Assembly: GCF_003325455.1 (NCBI RefSeq)
Contig: NZ_CP025198.1
Coordinates: 1,426,001-1,490,000, forward strand
Length of the DNA: 64,000 nucleotides
Source: Acidipropionibacterium virtanenii
GTDB taxonomy: Bacteria > Actinomycetota > Actinomycetes > Propionibacteriales > Propionibacteriaceae
Direction of reading: 5' to 3'
The notes below the pieces were generated by a model. It saw only the letters and a program-made list of their open reading frames with translations. It ran no database searches and was not told the DNA's origin. This document shows positions 55,470 through 63,502 of the stretch, one piece after another; within the stretch, counting starts at the first letter, position 1; each line of letters begins with the position of its first letter. The position numbers were made by a program, and so were the translations under genes.

Positions 55470-57008
55470 TCAGGAGCGGGTCACATCGAGTTCCACGACG
55501 GCCCATGACAAGGGCGGCAGGGTCAACCGGGTGGTGGCCCCGTCGAGGACGACGCCGTCAAGGGCCGCCGGGCGGACCCGATCGGGCCGGCCGGCATCAT
55601 TGGTGGCGAATCGGTCCGCGCCCGCCGGCACGGTCAGCACCTCTGCACGTGCGATGCGCGCCGTGTCCAGGCCGCGGAGGGCCACGGAGACCTCGGCGCT
55701 CTCCTCGAGGCCGCGATTGGCAAGGAACATGGAGACGCATCCGTTCTCATCGTCCCAGGTGGCACTGGCATCGACGAGATCCGCGTCGCCGAACTTCTCG
55801 GTGCGGTAGCGGTCGCCGTCCACGGCCAGTCGGAGGACCTGTCCCTTCGCACGATTCGCCATCTGTGAGAACGGCCAGAAGATCGACTGGCGCCAGGCGG
55901 GCCCGCCCTCCTCGGTGAGGATCGGCGCGATGACGTTGACCAGCTGGGCCAGGTTGGCGATCCGGACCCGGTCCCCGTGGCGCAGCAGGGAGTTGAGAAG
56001 TGTCCCGACCACCACGGCATCGGTGACGGAGTAGGCGTCCTCGATGATCCGGGGGTGCTCATGCCACCCGCCGCGCTCGGAGATGGCGTCCGGCTGGTCC
56101 TCGCCCGGCCTTCTCGTGTACCAGACGTTCCACTCGTCGAAGGACAGATTGATCCGCTTGTCGTGCTTGCCGGCCGCGCGCACCGCATCCGCCGTCGCGA
56201 CGACCGACTCGATGAAGTGATCCATGTCGAGGGCAGTCGCGAGGAAGCTGGCGACATCGCCGTCCTGCTCCTCGTAGTAGGCGTGCAGAGAGATGTTGTC
56301 GACGACGTCGTAGGCATGGCGGAGCACGGTCTGCTCCCACGTCCCGAAGGTGGGCATGCCGGAGTTGGAGGATCCGCATGCGACGAGTTCGATGGACGGG
56401 TCGACGAGCTTCATGGCCTTGCCGGCCTCGGTGGCGAGTCGGCCGTACTCGTCAGCGCTCTTGTGGCCGATCTGCCAGGGGCCGTCCATCTCGTTGCCCA
56501 GGCACCACAGCTTGATGCCGAAGGGGTCCGGGGAGCCGTTGCGGCGCCGGAGGTCCGAGAGACAGGTACCTCCCGGGTGGTTCGCATACTCGACGAGGGA
56601 CCGGGCGGCGTCGACCCCGCGGGTACCGAGGTTCACAGCCTCCATGATCTCGACGTCGGCCTGCCGGGCCCAGTCGGCGAACTCGTGCAGGCCGAAGGCG
56701 TTGGTCTCGATACTGTGCCAGGCTCCGTCGATACGACGGGGGCGCTGCGAGACGGGCCCGACGCCGTCCTCCCAGCGGTACCCCGACACGAAGTTGCCGC
56801 CGGGGTAGCGGACAACCGAGACGCCGAGCTCCCTGACCAGGGACAGCACGTCGCGGCGGAAGCCGTGCTCTTCGGCCTGCGGGTGGCCTGGCTCGTAGAT
56901 GCCGGAGTAGACGCACCGGCCCATGTGCTCGACGAAGGATCCGAACAGGCGGTGGGGCACCGGCCCCACCGTGAAGTCGCGGTCGGCGGTGATCGTGGCC
57001 CTGGACAT
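55470..57008 (-). CDS. GH51 alpha-L-arabinofuranosidase, intracellular
   Basis: The 512-residue enzyme has no signal peptide, so it acts in the cytoplasm on imported arabino-oligosaccharides. GH51 features are HRLFGSFVEHMGRCVYSGIYEP, VVRYPGGNFVSGYRWEDGVGP, KLWCLGNEMDGPWQIGHK (acid/base Glu in GNEMDG) and LSFDEWNVWYTRRPG (nucleophile Glu in DEWN). The C-terminal beta domain ends LPPLSWAVVELDV. It probably frees L-arabinose for the isomerase-kinase-epimerase route. ATG 57008 is preceded by CAGAGGAGTTTC. It is divergent from the ABC importer genes. Confidence 0.94.
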   Translation of the reverse strand: MSRATITADRDFTVGPVPHRLFGSFVEHMGRCVYSGIYEPGHPQAEEHGFRRDVLSLVRELGVSVVRYPGGNFVSGYRWEDGVGPVSQRPRRIDGAWHSIETNAFGLHEFADWARQADVEIMEAVNLGTRGVDAARSLVEYANHPGGTCLSDLRRRNGSPDPFGIKLWCLGNEMDGPWQIGHKSADEYGRLATEAGKAMKLVDPSIELVACGSSNSGMPTFGTWEQTVLRHAYDVVDNISLHAYYEEQDGDVASFLATALDMDHFIESVVATADAVRAAGKHDKRINLSFDEWNVWYTRRPGEDQPDAISERGGWHEHPRIIEDAYSVTDAVVVGTLLNSLLRHGDRVRIANLAQLVNVIAPILTEEGGPAWRQSIFWPFSQMANRAKGQVLRLAVDGDRYRTEKFGDADLVDASATWDDENGCVSMFLANRGLEESAEVSVALRGLDTARIARAEVLTVPAGADRFATNDAGRPDRVRPAALDGVVLDGATTRLTLPPLSWAVVELDVTRS

Positions 57009-57167
57009 GAAACTCCTCTGGTGGAACTGGTGGCGCCCCAGCCGTCAACTGGACTCGGGTGCGGAGCCCGTGGCCGGGCCCCGCACCAGTATGGCACCGA
57101 TTACATCGTTAGAGCAGTTGCTGGCGGCATCGGACCGATCCGGACCTGATCTGGCGCCACGGCATCT

Positions 57168-57196
57168 CAATAATGTGATTCTGCATCACATTATTG
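57168..57196. repeat. Perfect 12-base inverted repeat
   Basis: CAATAATGTGAT, spacer TCTGC, then ATCACATTATTG. It is AT-rich in GC-rich DNA and lies near the middle of the divergent region. It could be an operator or a hairpin. Confidence 0.85.
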
Positions 57197-57267
57197 GCTC
57201 TTGACCGATGCTGAATCAGTGTGTCAGGATCAGCCTCACAGGGAACACGCCAGAGTTCTGACCCTAT

Positions 57268-57285
57268 GATTACCACGATGTAATC
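57268..57285. promoter_or_regulatory. Candidate operator at the ABC importer promoter
   Basis: GATTAC-CACGAT-GTAATC, a perfect 6+6 palindrome whose right half with spacer, CGATGTAATC, is the complement of GATTACATCG at 57099-57108. Its left end overlaps TATGAT, a likely -10. Confidence 0.5.
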
Positions 57286-57338
57286 ACTCGGGCTCCTGGA
57301 CTCTCACTGGCGTGTCAGCGACGAGGAGGTCGTACCAG

Positions 57339-58676
57339 ATGCACTACACAGGCCGAGCCATGACTCGGCGTGGGTTCCTCGGGGGAGGGATGGCGGTCGC
57401 GGCAACGGCTCTCGCGGGCTGCTCCAGCCCGGTGGCCGCCGGCCTCTTCGGCTCCGAACTCGATCCGTCAACACTGGTCTACTGGAACCTGTTCGGGGGC
57501 GGTGACGGTACGCGGATGCAGGCCATGGAGGCCGGCTACCGGAAGGCGCACGGTCCGGGCTCCCTCCAGGCGACGACCTTCACATGGGGAAATCCCTACT
57601 ACACCAAGGTGACGCTGGCCACGGTCGGGAACAAACCGCCAGATGTCGCGGTGTCCCATCTCACGCGGGCGAAGCCGCTGAGGGCCGGTGGCATCATCGA
57701 GGACATCACCGACGCCGATCTCGCCTCCGTGGGGCTCTCGGCCTCCGACTTCGCGACGAAGCCGTGGAAGGCCCAGATCACCGGTGGGCACACCATCGCG
57801 ATCCCGCTGGACACGCACCCGTTCGTGATGTTCTTCAACTCCGAGGTCTGCGGAAAGGCCGGGCTCCTGGACGCCGACGGGAACCTCAAGGAGATCAGGG
57901 GACTCACGGACTTCGAGGCCGCGCTCCGAGCCATCAGCAAGGTCACCGGGGGAACGGCGATCACCGTGGCCAACGCCGGAGGGGAGGTGGCGACCCCGTG
58001 GCGGCTGTTCTGGACGCTCTACAACCAGCGTAAGGGAGCCACTCCGTTCATATCCGGCGGGGGCACCGAACTGACAGTCAATGAGGACCTCTTCATCGAC
58101 ACGGTCGCCCGAATGCAGAACTGGGTGAGGCAAGGCTGGCTGAACAAGGGCCTGGACTACTCCACGGCGCAGAACTACATGTTCACCGGAAAAGCCGGCA
58201 TGTACCTTCAGGGGGAGTGGGAGATCACCACCGCCCAGTCCATCAACGGCCTGAAGTTCGGCATGGCGAGAATCCCGACCGTCTATGACAGGCCGGCCGC
58301 TCAGGCCGACTCGCACTGCTTCATCATCCCGCGCAAGAAGCGGACCGACGAGCAGCGCCATCGGGTGATGCTCTTCATCAAGAAGATGCTGGAGCAGAGC
58401 ATGACCTGGGCCGAAGGCGGACACATCCCCGCGTACCAGCCGATTGCAACCAGCAAGGCGTACAGGAGCCTGCGTCCGCAGGCGAACTACTCTTCGGCGG
58501 CCGATGCCGCGGTCTACGACGATCCCACCTGGTACGGCGGGTCGGGTTCGACCTTCGAGAACATCGTCGGCGCGCAGCTCGGCCTGGCCCAGCAGCTGTC
58601 GGCGACCCCCCAGGCGGCCATGAACGTCATCAAGCAGCAGCTCCGGGTCTACCTCGACACCGAGAGCCCTCTCTGA
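57339..58676 (+). CDS. ABC transporter solute-binding lipoprotein (arabino-oligosaccharide uptake, probable)
   Basis: The 445-residue protein has MTRRGFLGGGMAVAATALAGCSS: an arginine pair, hydrophobic core and lipobox Cys (LAGC), so it is an exported lipoprotein. The body is a family-1-type sugar-binding protein (LVYWNLFGGGDGTRMQAMEAGYRKAHG, FVMFFNSEVCGKAGL, YMFTGKAGMYLQGEWEI). Next to a cytoplasmic GH51 enzyme it most likely binds arabinose oligomers; the ligand is not proven. ATG 57339 follows ACGAGGAGG at good spacing. It is first in an operon with two permeases. Confidence 0.9.
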   Translation: MHYTGRAMTRRGFLGGGMAVAATALAGCSSPVAAGLFGSELDPSTLVYWNLFGGGDGTRMQAMEAGYRKAHGPGSLQATTFTWGNPYYTKVTLATVGNKPPDVAVSHLTRAKPLRAGGIIEDITDADLASVGLSASDFATKPWKAQITGGHTIAIPLDTHPFVMFFNSEVCGKAGLLDADGNLKEIRGLTDFEAALRAISKVTGGTAITVANAGGEVATPWRLFWTLYNQRKGATPFISGGGTELTVNEDLFIDTVARMQNWVRQGWLNKGLDYSTAQNYMFTGKAGMYLQGEWEITTAQSINGLKFGMARIPTVYDRPAAQADSHCFIIPRKKRTDEQRHRVMLFIKKMLEQSMTWAEGGHIPAYQPIATSKAYRSLRPQANYSSAADAAVYDDPTWYGGSGSTFENIVGAQLGLAQQLSATPQAAMNVIKQQLRVYLDTESPL

Positions 58677-58700
58677 GCAGGAATTTGAAGGGACAATATT

Positions 58701-59651
58701 GTGTCTACTGCTTCCATCAGGTCAGCGCGGACGGGTTCGGCGACGATGGTGAGAAATTCCGTCGCTCCCGTTGAAAGGAATGACGGAAAGACCGCATGGC
58801 TGTTCGTGCTTCCGTTCGGGATCTTCTACCTGGCATTCCTCCTCGGTCCGACGATCTACATGTTCATCATGAGTTTTTTCAACACATCCGCGGTCAGATC
58901 CGGGCTAGGCACGTTCGTCGGTCTCAAGAACTACGCCGAGATGTTCACCAGAACCGATTTCCGGGAAGCCCTGTGGCATACCGTGCTCTTCACGATATAC
59001 ACGACGCCTCCGCTGGTGATCCTGGCCTTCCTCTTCGCCGTCCTGTCCAATCGGACCAGGCACGGTCAGTGGTTCTACCGCCTGGCGTTCTTCATGCCGT
59101 ACATCCTGCCGTCGGCGACCATCTCTCTCATCTGGGTGTTCATCTTCACCCCTGCCACCGGGCTGTGGGCCTCGGTGCAGCAGCTGTTCGGGCTCACCCC
59201 CGGTACCGGGATCCTGTCGGGGGAGCGCACGGCGATGATCGGCGTGGCGATCGCCACCGTCTGGTGGACCCTCGGCTTCAACTTCGTGCTGTATCTGGCC
59301 GGGCTGCAGGAGATACCGCGTGAACTCTACGAGGCCGCGGCGGTCGACGGGGCCGGGGAGTGGGCTCAGATCCGCCGGATCACCATTCCGATGCTCGGGC
59401 GGACCACCGGGCTCGTGCTGCTCCTCCAGATCATCGCCAGCCTGAAGATCTTCGATCAGGTCTACCTCATGACGAACGGGGGACCGGGTACATCGACCCA
59501 GGTGGCACTCCAGGTCGTCACGGGTGTGGCGTTCACCGACAATCGGACGGGCGCCGCGTCGGCGGCCAGCGTCCTGGTCTTCATCCTGATCATGATCGTC
59601 GCACTGGTGCGGCAGTTGGCAGGCCGGTTCTCGGCCAGGAAAGAGGCATGA
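58701..59651 (+). CDS. Sugar ABC transporter permease, MalF type
   Basis: The 316-residue protein has six helices (LFVLPFGIFYLAFLLGPTIYM, LRLAFFMPYILPSATISLIWVF region and others) and the EAA loop ELYEAAAVDGAGEWAQIRRITIPML, the contact for the ATPase. It starts at GTG 58701, 24 bases after the binding-protein gene, with TTGAAGGGAC upstream. It works with the next permease as the membrane channel. Confidence 0.93.
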   Translation: MSTASIRSARTGSATMVRNSVAPVERNDGKTAWLFVLPFGIFYLAFLLGPTIYMFIMSFFNTSAVRSGLGTFVGLKNYAEMFTRTDFREALWHTVLFTIYTTPPLVILAFLFAVLSNRTRHGQWFYRLAFFMPYILPSATISLIWVFIFTPATGLWASVQQLFGLTPGTGILSGERTAMIGVAIATVWWTLGFNFVLYLAGLQEIPRELYEAAAVDGAGEWAQIRRITIPMLGRTTGLVLLLQIIASLKIFDQVYLMTNGGPGTSTQVALQVVTGVAFTDNRTGAASAASVLVFILIMIVALVRQLAGRFSARKEA

Positions 59652-59652
59652 G

Positions 59653-60555
59653 ATGAGCACTGGTGTCATGTCAAGGAAGTCTCCGGTGACGGCTGTGGCC
59701 CCGGCCCGGGCCACCACAGCGCGTGCATCGATCAGCGCGAAGGCCTTCAACGTCGTCGCTCTGGTGGTCCTCATCGCCTTCGCCGTCATCTGGCTGATAC
59801 CCAGTCTCTTCGCGCTCAAGACCTCGCTGACTGACAATGGTGTGGCCGCACTCGGAGCCAAGGACATCCTGAAGACCTGGAATCCGACGCTGCACTCGTT
59901 CTCGACGCTGTTGGGCAGCTCGGACATCTGGAACTGGTACCTGGCGAGCGGGATCACGTCGGTGATCTCGACGGTTCTCACCGTGGTGTTCGCCTCGATG
60001 GCGGCGTTCGCGCTGTCGAGACTGAACTTCCGTGGAGCGAAGGTCGTCCTGGCGATGATCCTGCTGGGAATCATGATTCCCGCGCAGGTGCTCATCGTGC
60101 CGATCTTCCAGGAACTCAACGCCATCGGGCTGCTGAACACATACTGGTCCGTCATCTTCCCGCAGGTGCCCGCGGTGATCGCGGTGTTCATCTTCAAGCA
60201 GTTCTTCGACGCGATTCCGAAAGACTTCGAGCACGCGGCCAGGCTGGACGGGGCGAGCGTCTGGATGGTCTACGTCAAGGTCATCATGCCGCTCTCGCGC
60301 CCGGTCATCGCGGCCGTCACGGTCCTGACTTTCGTGGGAGTCTGGAACAATCTCATGCTGCCGCTCTACATGCTCTCCAACCCCGGGCTCATGACGATCC
60401 CGGTCGGGCTGGCGACCATCCAGGGCAGCTACGGGTTGAGGTACGCCGACATCCAGGCCGGGGCGCTGCTGGCCGCCCTGCCGCTGATCGTCATCTACCT
60501 CATCTTCCAGCGCCAGATCGTCGAAGGTGTGGCCGGAAGCGGCCTGAAGGGCTGA
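59653..60555 (+). CDS. Sugar ABC transporter permease, MalG type
   Basis: The 300-residue protein has six helices (VVALVVLIAFAVIWLIPSLFAL first) and the EAA loop DFEHAARLDGASVWMVYVKVIMPLSRPVI. It starts one base after the preceding stop, so it is coupled. No ATP-binding subunit follows; actinobacterial sugar importers often share one ATPase such as MsiK encoded elsewhere. Confidence 0.93.
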   Translation: MSTGVMSRKSPVTAVAPARATTARASISAKAFNVVALVVLIAFAVIWLIPSLFALKTSLTDNGVAALGAKDILKTWNPTLHSFSTLLGSSDIWNWYLASGITSVISTVLTVVFASMAAFALSRLNFRGAKVVLAMILLGIMIPAQVLIVPIFQELNAIGLLNTYWSVIFPQVPAVIAVFIFKQFFDAIPKDFEHAARLDGASVWMVYVKVIMPLSRPVIAAVTVLTFVGVWNNLMLPLYMLSNPGLMTIPVGLATIQGSYGLRYADIQAGALLAALPLIVIYLIFQRQIVEGVAGSGLKG

Positions 60556-60580
60556 GGACGGGGGCGGGGCCGACAGGCCC

Positions 60581-61639
60581 TCAGCGGGTCGTGGCGCGCG
60601 AGACAGTGCTCTGTCGCGCCACGATCTTGTGAGGTATGCGGGTGGAGCGTACGGACAGGGAGGGCTTGAGGATCCTCTCGGCGAGACGGTCGAGCGCTCG
60701 GGATGCGAGCTTCTCCTTGTTGAAGCTGACGGTGGTCAGCGGCGGGGCGGCGAACTCGCCGTCGGCGATGTCGTCGAAACCTGCCACTGAGATCCCTCGG
60801 GGAACCTGGATGCCTCGGCTCCACAGGGCGCTGATGACGCCCAGAGCCAGGGAATCTGTGAGGCAGAAGACGGCGTCGGGCAGTGGGAAGCTGTCGATGA
60901 ACGCACTGATGGCCCGTGCCCCGCCGCGAGGACTCCACTCGTCGCAGGCGATCTCGAGCCTCGGGTCGGTCTGGAGGCCGGCGTCCAGCATGGCCCTGCG
61001 GTATCCCTGCGTCCTCAGGGCGGCGGTGAACGCCGTCGAGGCTCCCTGGGATCCGAGGAGCGCGATGCGCCGATGGCCGAGACCGATGAGGTAGCTGGTC
61101 ATGTCGTAGGACGCCGCCTCCGGATCGACCCGCACCTGGTCGAAGGGGAGGTCGAGAACCTCACCGATGAGCACGGTCGGGGGAAGGAGGGAGTCCTCGC
61201 CGAGCGTGAGCTCGTCGGGGAAGACCGGGTTGAGGATGAGCCCGTCGACCAGTCGGGACAATGCGCGGGAGAGCAGCTGCTGCTCGCGGTCAGGGCGCCC
61301 GCGCGTCTCCTCGATCTGGACCCCCCAGCTGCGGGCGCGGGCCGCCTCGACGAAGTAGTGCGCCATCTCCGCCGAGTACGGGGTCTCCAGATCCGGTAGC
61401 GCCAGGGCGATGATGCCCGACCTGCCGTTGCGCAGACCCCTGGCGCTGAGGTTGGGCACGTAGTCCAGCTCGGCGAGCGCGGCGTCGACCTTCCGACGTG
61501 TCTCTGGCCGTACGAAGGTCTTCCCGGTGATGACATTCGAGACGGTCTTGGGGGACACCCCGGCCCGGGCGGCGACATCCCTCACCGTGGCTCTGGTGGA
61601 GCCTGTCGTGCCGACCGTGGCGTGGGGGCGTTCATTCAT
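60581..61639 (-). CDS. LacI-family transcriptional regulator of the arabinose genes
   Basis: The 352-residue protein has the LacI helix-turn-helix and hinge (TVRDVAARAGVSPKTVSNVITG, LDYVPNLSARGLRNGRSGIIAL) and a periplasmic-binding-protein-like effector domain (VDGLILNPVF, HRRIALLGSQGASTAF, AVFCLTDSLALGVI, ISVAGFDDI). An effector such as L-arabinose is inferred from context. ATG 61639 is the likely start; 61678 is also in frame. It is transcribed after the symporter gene across a 131-base gap in which I see no clear promoter or terminator. Confidence 0.92.
   Translation of the reverse strand: MNERPHATVGTTGSTRATVRDVAARAGVSPKTVSNVITGKTFVRPETRRKVDAALAELDYVPNLSARGLRNGRSGIIALALPDLETPYSAEMAHYFVEAARARSWGVQIEETRGRPDREQQLLSRALSRLVDGLILNPVFPDELTLGEDSLLPPTVLIGEVLDLPFDQVRVDPEAASYDMTSYLIGLGHRRIALLGSQGASTAFTAALRTQGYRRAMLDAGLQTDPRLEIACDEWSPRGGARAISAFIDSFPLPDAVFCLTDSLALGVISALWSRGIQVPRGISVAGFDDIADGEFAAPPLTTVSFNKEKLASRALDRLAERILKPSLSVRSTRIPHKIVARQSTVSRATTR
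60590..60623. terminator. Hairpin at the end of the ABC operon, inside the lacI 3' end
   Basis: CGTGGCGCG and CGCGCCACG pair, with an inner ACAG/CTGT stem and a four-base bulge. It overlaps the last codons of the convergent lacI gene and may stop transcripts in both directions. Confidence 0.55.
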
Positions 61640-61770
61640 CGCGGCAGGGCCCGTCCTTGTCTGGAGGTCTGTGGGCATCCTACGGCCTGGCCCGGCGGAA
61701 CCCCCGGCCTCCGTGGACCCGGACCTCTCGGGATCTGGGCACTCGGGGGCGCCGGTTCAGGGGCCGGGAG

Positions 61771-63159
61771 TCAGACGTCGATCTTGTCGGTGCGCCCGGT
61801 GCCCGCGGCCTCGATCTCCTCGAGGGTGCGGCCTCGGGTCTCGGGCACCCGGGTGCGCACGAAGAGCACGCCGAGGATGCAGATCACGCCGAAGATGGCG
61901 AAGACCGCCTGCTGGGGCATCTGGGCCGTCATGACCGGGAAGAGCAGGCCGACCAGGAAGGAGCCGATCCAGTTGAAGGAGGAGGCCAGACCGGATGCCC
62001 GGCCGCGGATCGCCAGCGGGAAGATCTCGCCGACCAGCACCCACGTCAGCGGCGCCCAGGTGAAGGAGTAGAAGGCGACGTAGATGCACAGGAAGACCAC
62101 GATGAGCATCGGGTTGGCGTGGGGCGCCAGCATGTTGATGACCGAGGGGAGCAGGAAGGACAGGCCCATCACGGTGCCGCCGACGGTCAGCAGGGCGCGG
62201 CGGTTGAACTTCTCGGCGATGGCGATGTAGACCAAGGAGCCGATCACCAGAATGACGCCCTGGATGATGGGCCACATGAGAGCCGAACTGGCTGCCGTGC
62301 CGCTGGCCTTCTCCACGATCAGCGGGATGTAGTAGAAGATGGCGTTGGCACCCTGGAACTGCTGGAAGGCGGCCACGCCGACCCCGGCGATGAGCAGGTA
62401 GCGGTACTTCGAGGAGAACATCGTCGACCAGGCGATCTTGCTGGCCCTGCTCTCCAGTTCCGCGGTCTGCTGGATGTCCGCGAGCTCGGCGTCGACGTCC
62501 TCGGGCCTACGGATGTAGCTGAGCACCTTGCGGGCCTGGGGGATGAGTCCTCGGTGGGCCAGGTAGCGGGGCGACTCGGGGAGGTTCAGCACACCGAGGA
62601 AGAGGATGAGGGCTGGTACTGCGGCAAGACCCAGCATCAGCCGCCAGGCCCACTGCTCGGGAAGATCCTTGAGCAGGAAGTCGACGATGTAGGAGATGAG
62701 CATCCCTGAGACGATCATGGTCTGGTTGATGCCCGAGAGGCTGCCGCGCAGGCGTGCCGGCGCCATCTCCGACATGTAGGCCGGTACCAGGGCCGAGGCG
62801 GCGCCCACGGCCAGGCCGAGGATGGTGCGCGAGCAGATCAGGAAGGCGACGCCGTTGTGGGGGGAGACGCCGGACAGCACCGATCCGAGTACGAAGACCA
62901 GCGCGCAGATGAGGATCATTCGGCGTCTGCCCAGACGGTCCGACAGCTGGCCGGCCAGCGCCCCGCCGAAGATGGCGCCGAACATGACGGCCGAGGTCAC
63001 CGCTCCGGTCTCGAAGCCGCCGTCCAGTGTCCAGTCGCTCTGGAGGAAGGGGAGGGCTCCGGTCATGACGCCGATGTCGTAGCCGAAGAGGATCCCGCCG
63101 AAGGACCCGAAGAAGTAGATGAATTTGCTGGAGATCCTCTTGTCGGATGGGGAAGTCAT
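61771..63159 (-). CDS. Sugar/H+ symporter, MFS sugar-porter family (AraE/XylE-like)
   Basis: The 462-residue transporter has twelve helices. Sugar-porter motifs are GGILFGYDIGVMTGALPFL, DRLGRRRMILIC (loop 2-3), LPESPRYLAHRG (after helix 6), NWIGSFLVGLLFPVM and VPETRGRTLEEIE at the C-terminus. Family members carry arabinose, xylose or inositol; arabinose is likely here. ATG 63159 with AGGAG six bases before is chosen over an earlier GTG that abuts that site. TTGCCT-N17-TAACAT upstream overlaps a LacI operator. Confidence 0.92.
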   Translation of the reverse strand: MTSPSDKRISSKFIYFFGSFGGILFGYDIGVMTGALPFLQSDWTLDGGFETGAVTSAVMFGAIFGGALAGQLSDRLGRRRMILICALVFVLGSVLSGVSPHNGVAFLICSRTILGLAVGAASALVPAYMSEMAPARLRGSLSGINQTMIVSGMLISYIVDFLLKDLPEQWAWRLMLGLAAVPALILFLGVLNLPESPRYLAHRGLIPQARKVLSYIRRPEDVDAELADIQQTAELESRASKIAWSTMFSSKYRYLLIAGVGVAAFQQFQGANAIFYYIPLIVEKASGTAASSALMWPIIQGVILVIGSLVYIAIAEKFNRRALLTVGGTVMGLSFLLPSVINMLAPHANPMLIVVFLCIYVAFYSFTWAPLTWVLVGEIFPLAIRGRASGLASSFNWIGSFLVGLLFPVMTAQMPQQAVFAIFGVICILGVLFVRTRVPETRGRTLEEIEAAGTGRTDKIDV

Positions 63160-63373
63160 GAACACTCCTGGGGCTGTCGGTTATGCACGTCGTTGTGACC
63201 GAGTGGGCTGATGTGGTCCACCGTCTCGGGTGTGCCGGTCGAGCGCGTCCGCTTCCACATCGTCGTGGCCCTCGACCGGGTCAACCTCGTCCGGGGGTTG
63301 ACAACCTGAATGTTAGCGTTCACACTTGATTTAGGCAACCGCCCCAAAGACGTGAGCGAGGAGTTGAACGAGG
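63160..63373. promoter_or_regulatory. Divergent promoters of the symporter gene and araD
   Basis: On the minus strand TTGCCT (63338-63333), 17 bases, TAACAT (63315-63310) drives the symporter. On the plus strand TTGACA (63298-63303) is a consensus -35 for araD, with only a weak -10 (CACACT, 63321-63326). The operator GTTAGCGTTCAC (63312-63323) overlaps both. The 150 bases next to the symporter start show nothing else clear. Confidence 0.6.
63312..63323. promoter_or_regulatory. LacI-type operator between symporter gene and araD
   Basis: GTTAGCGTTCAC matches the reverse complement of the kinase-gene operator in 11 of 12 bases. A partial copy, GTGAACGT, lies at 63422-63429. Confidence 0.62.
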
Positions 63374-63502
63374 ATGAGCGATCTGGCAATGCAGGCCATG
63401 GACTCGACACATCCGATGCATGTGAACGTGCCCAGGGTGTCCGTCACCGTAACCTCGGTGGGGAAGCTTGCCGTAACGATTCCCCAGGAAGAGGAAGTAT
63501 GA
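63374..63502 (+). CDS. 42-codon small ORF coupled to araD
   Basis: From ATG 63374 the frame encodes 42 residues: MSDLAMQAMDSTHPMHVNV, then PRVSVTVTSVGKLAVTIPQ and EEEV. GAGGAG (63358-63363) lies ten bases before the ATG, and its TGA overlaps the araD ATG (ATGA), so translation of araD may depend on it. About 71% of third positions are G or C, lower than nearby genes. I recognise no family. It could be a leader peptide, a small protein or chance. Confidence 0.45.
   Translation: MSDLAMQAMDSTHPMHVNVPRVSVTVTSVGKLAVTIPQEEEV

Larger units (their letters stand above)
57009..57338. promoter_or_regulatory. Divergent regulatory region, arabinofuranosidase / ABC importer
   Basis: These 330 bases hold no gene I can support. 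They are less GC-rich than the surroundings and contain a perfect inverted repeat (57168-57196), a palindromic GATTAC-N6-GTAATC (57268-57285) overlapping TATGAT (57265-57270), and an inverted copy of GATTACATCG at 57099-57108. ACGAGGAGG (57321-57329) is the ribosome site of the binding-protein gene. Confidence 0.55.

Noticed and set aside
57312-57338. GTG start nine codons upstream for the solute-binding protein
   Set aside because: It has no ribosome site; ACGAGGAGG is well spaced for ATG 57339, and the signal peptide starts properly from there.
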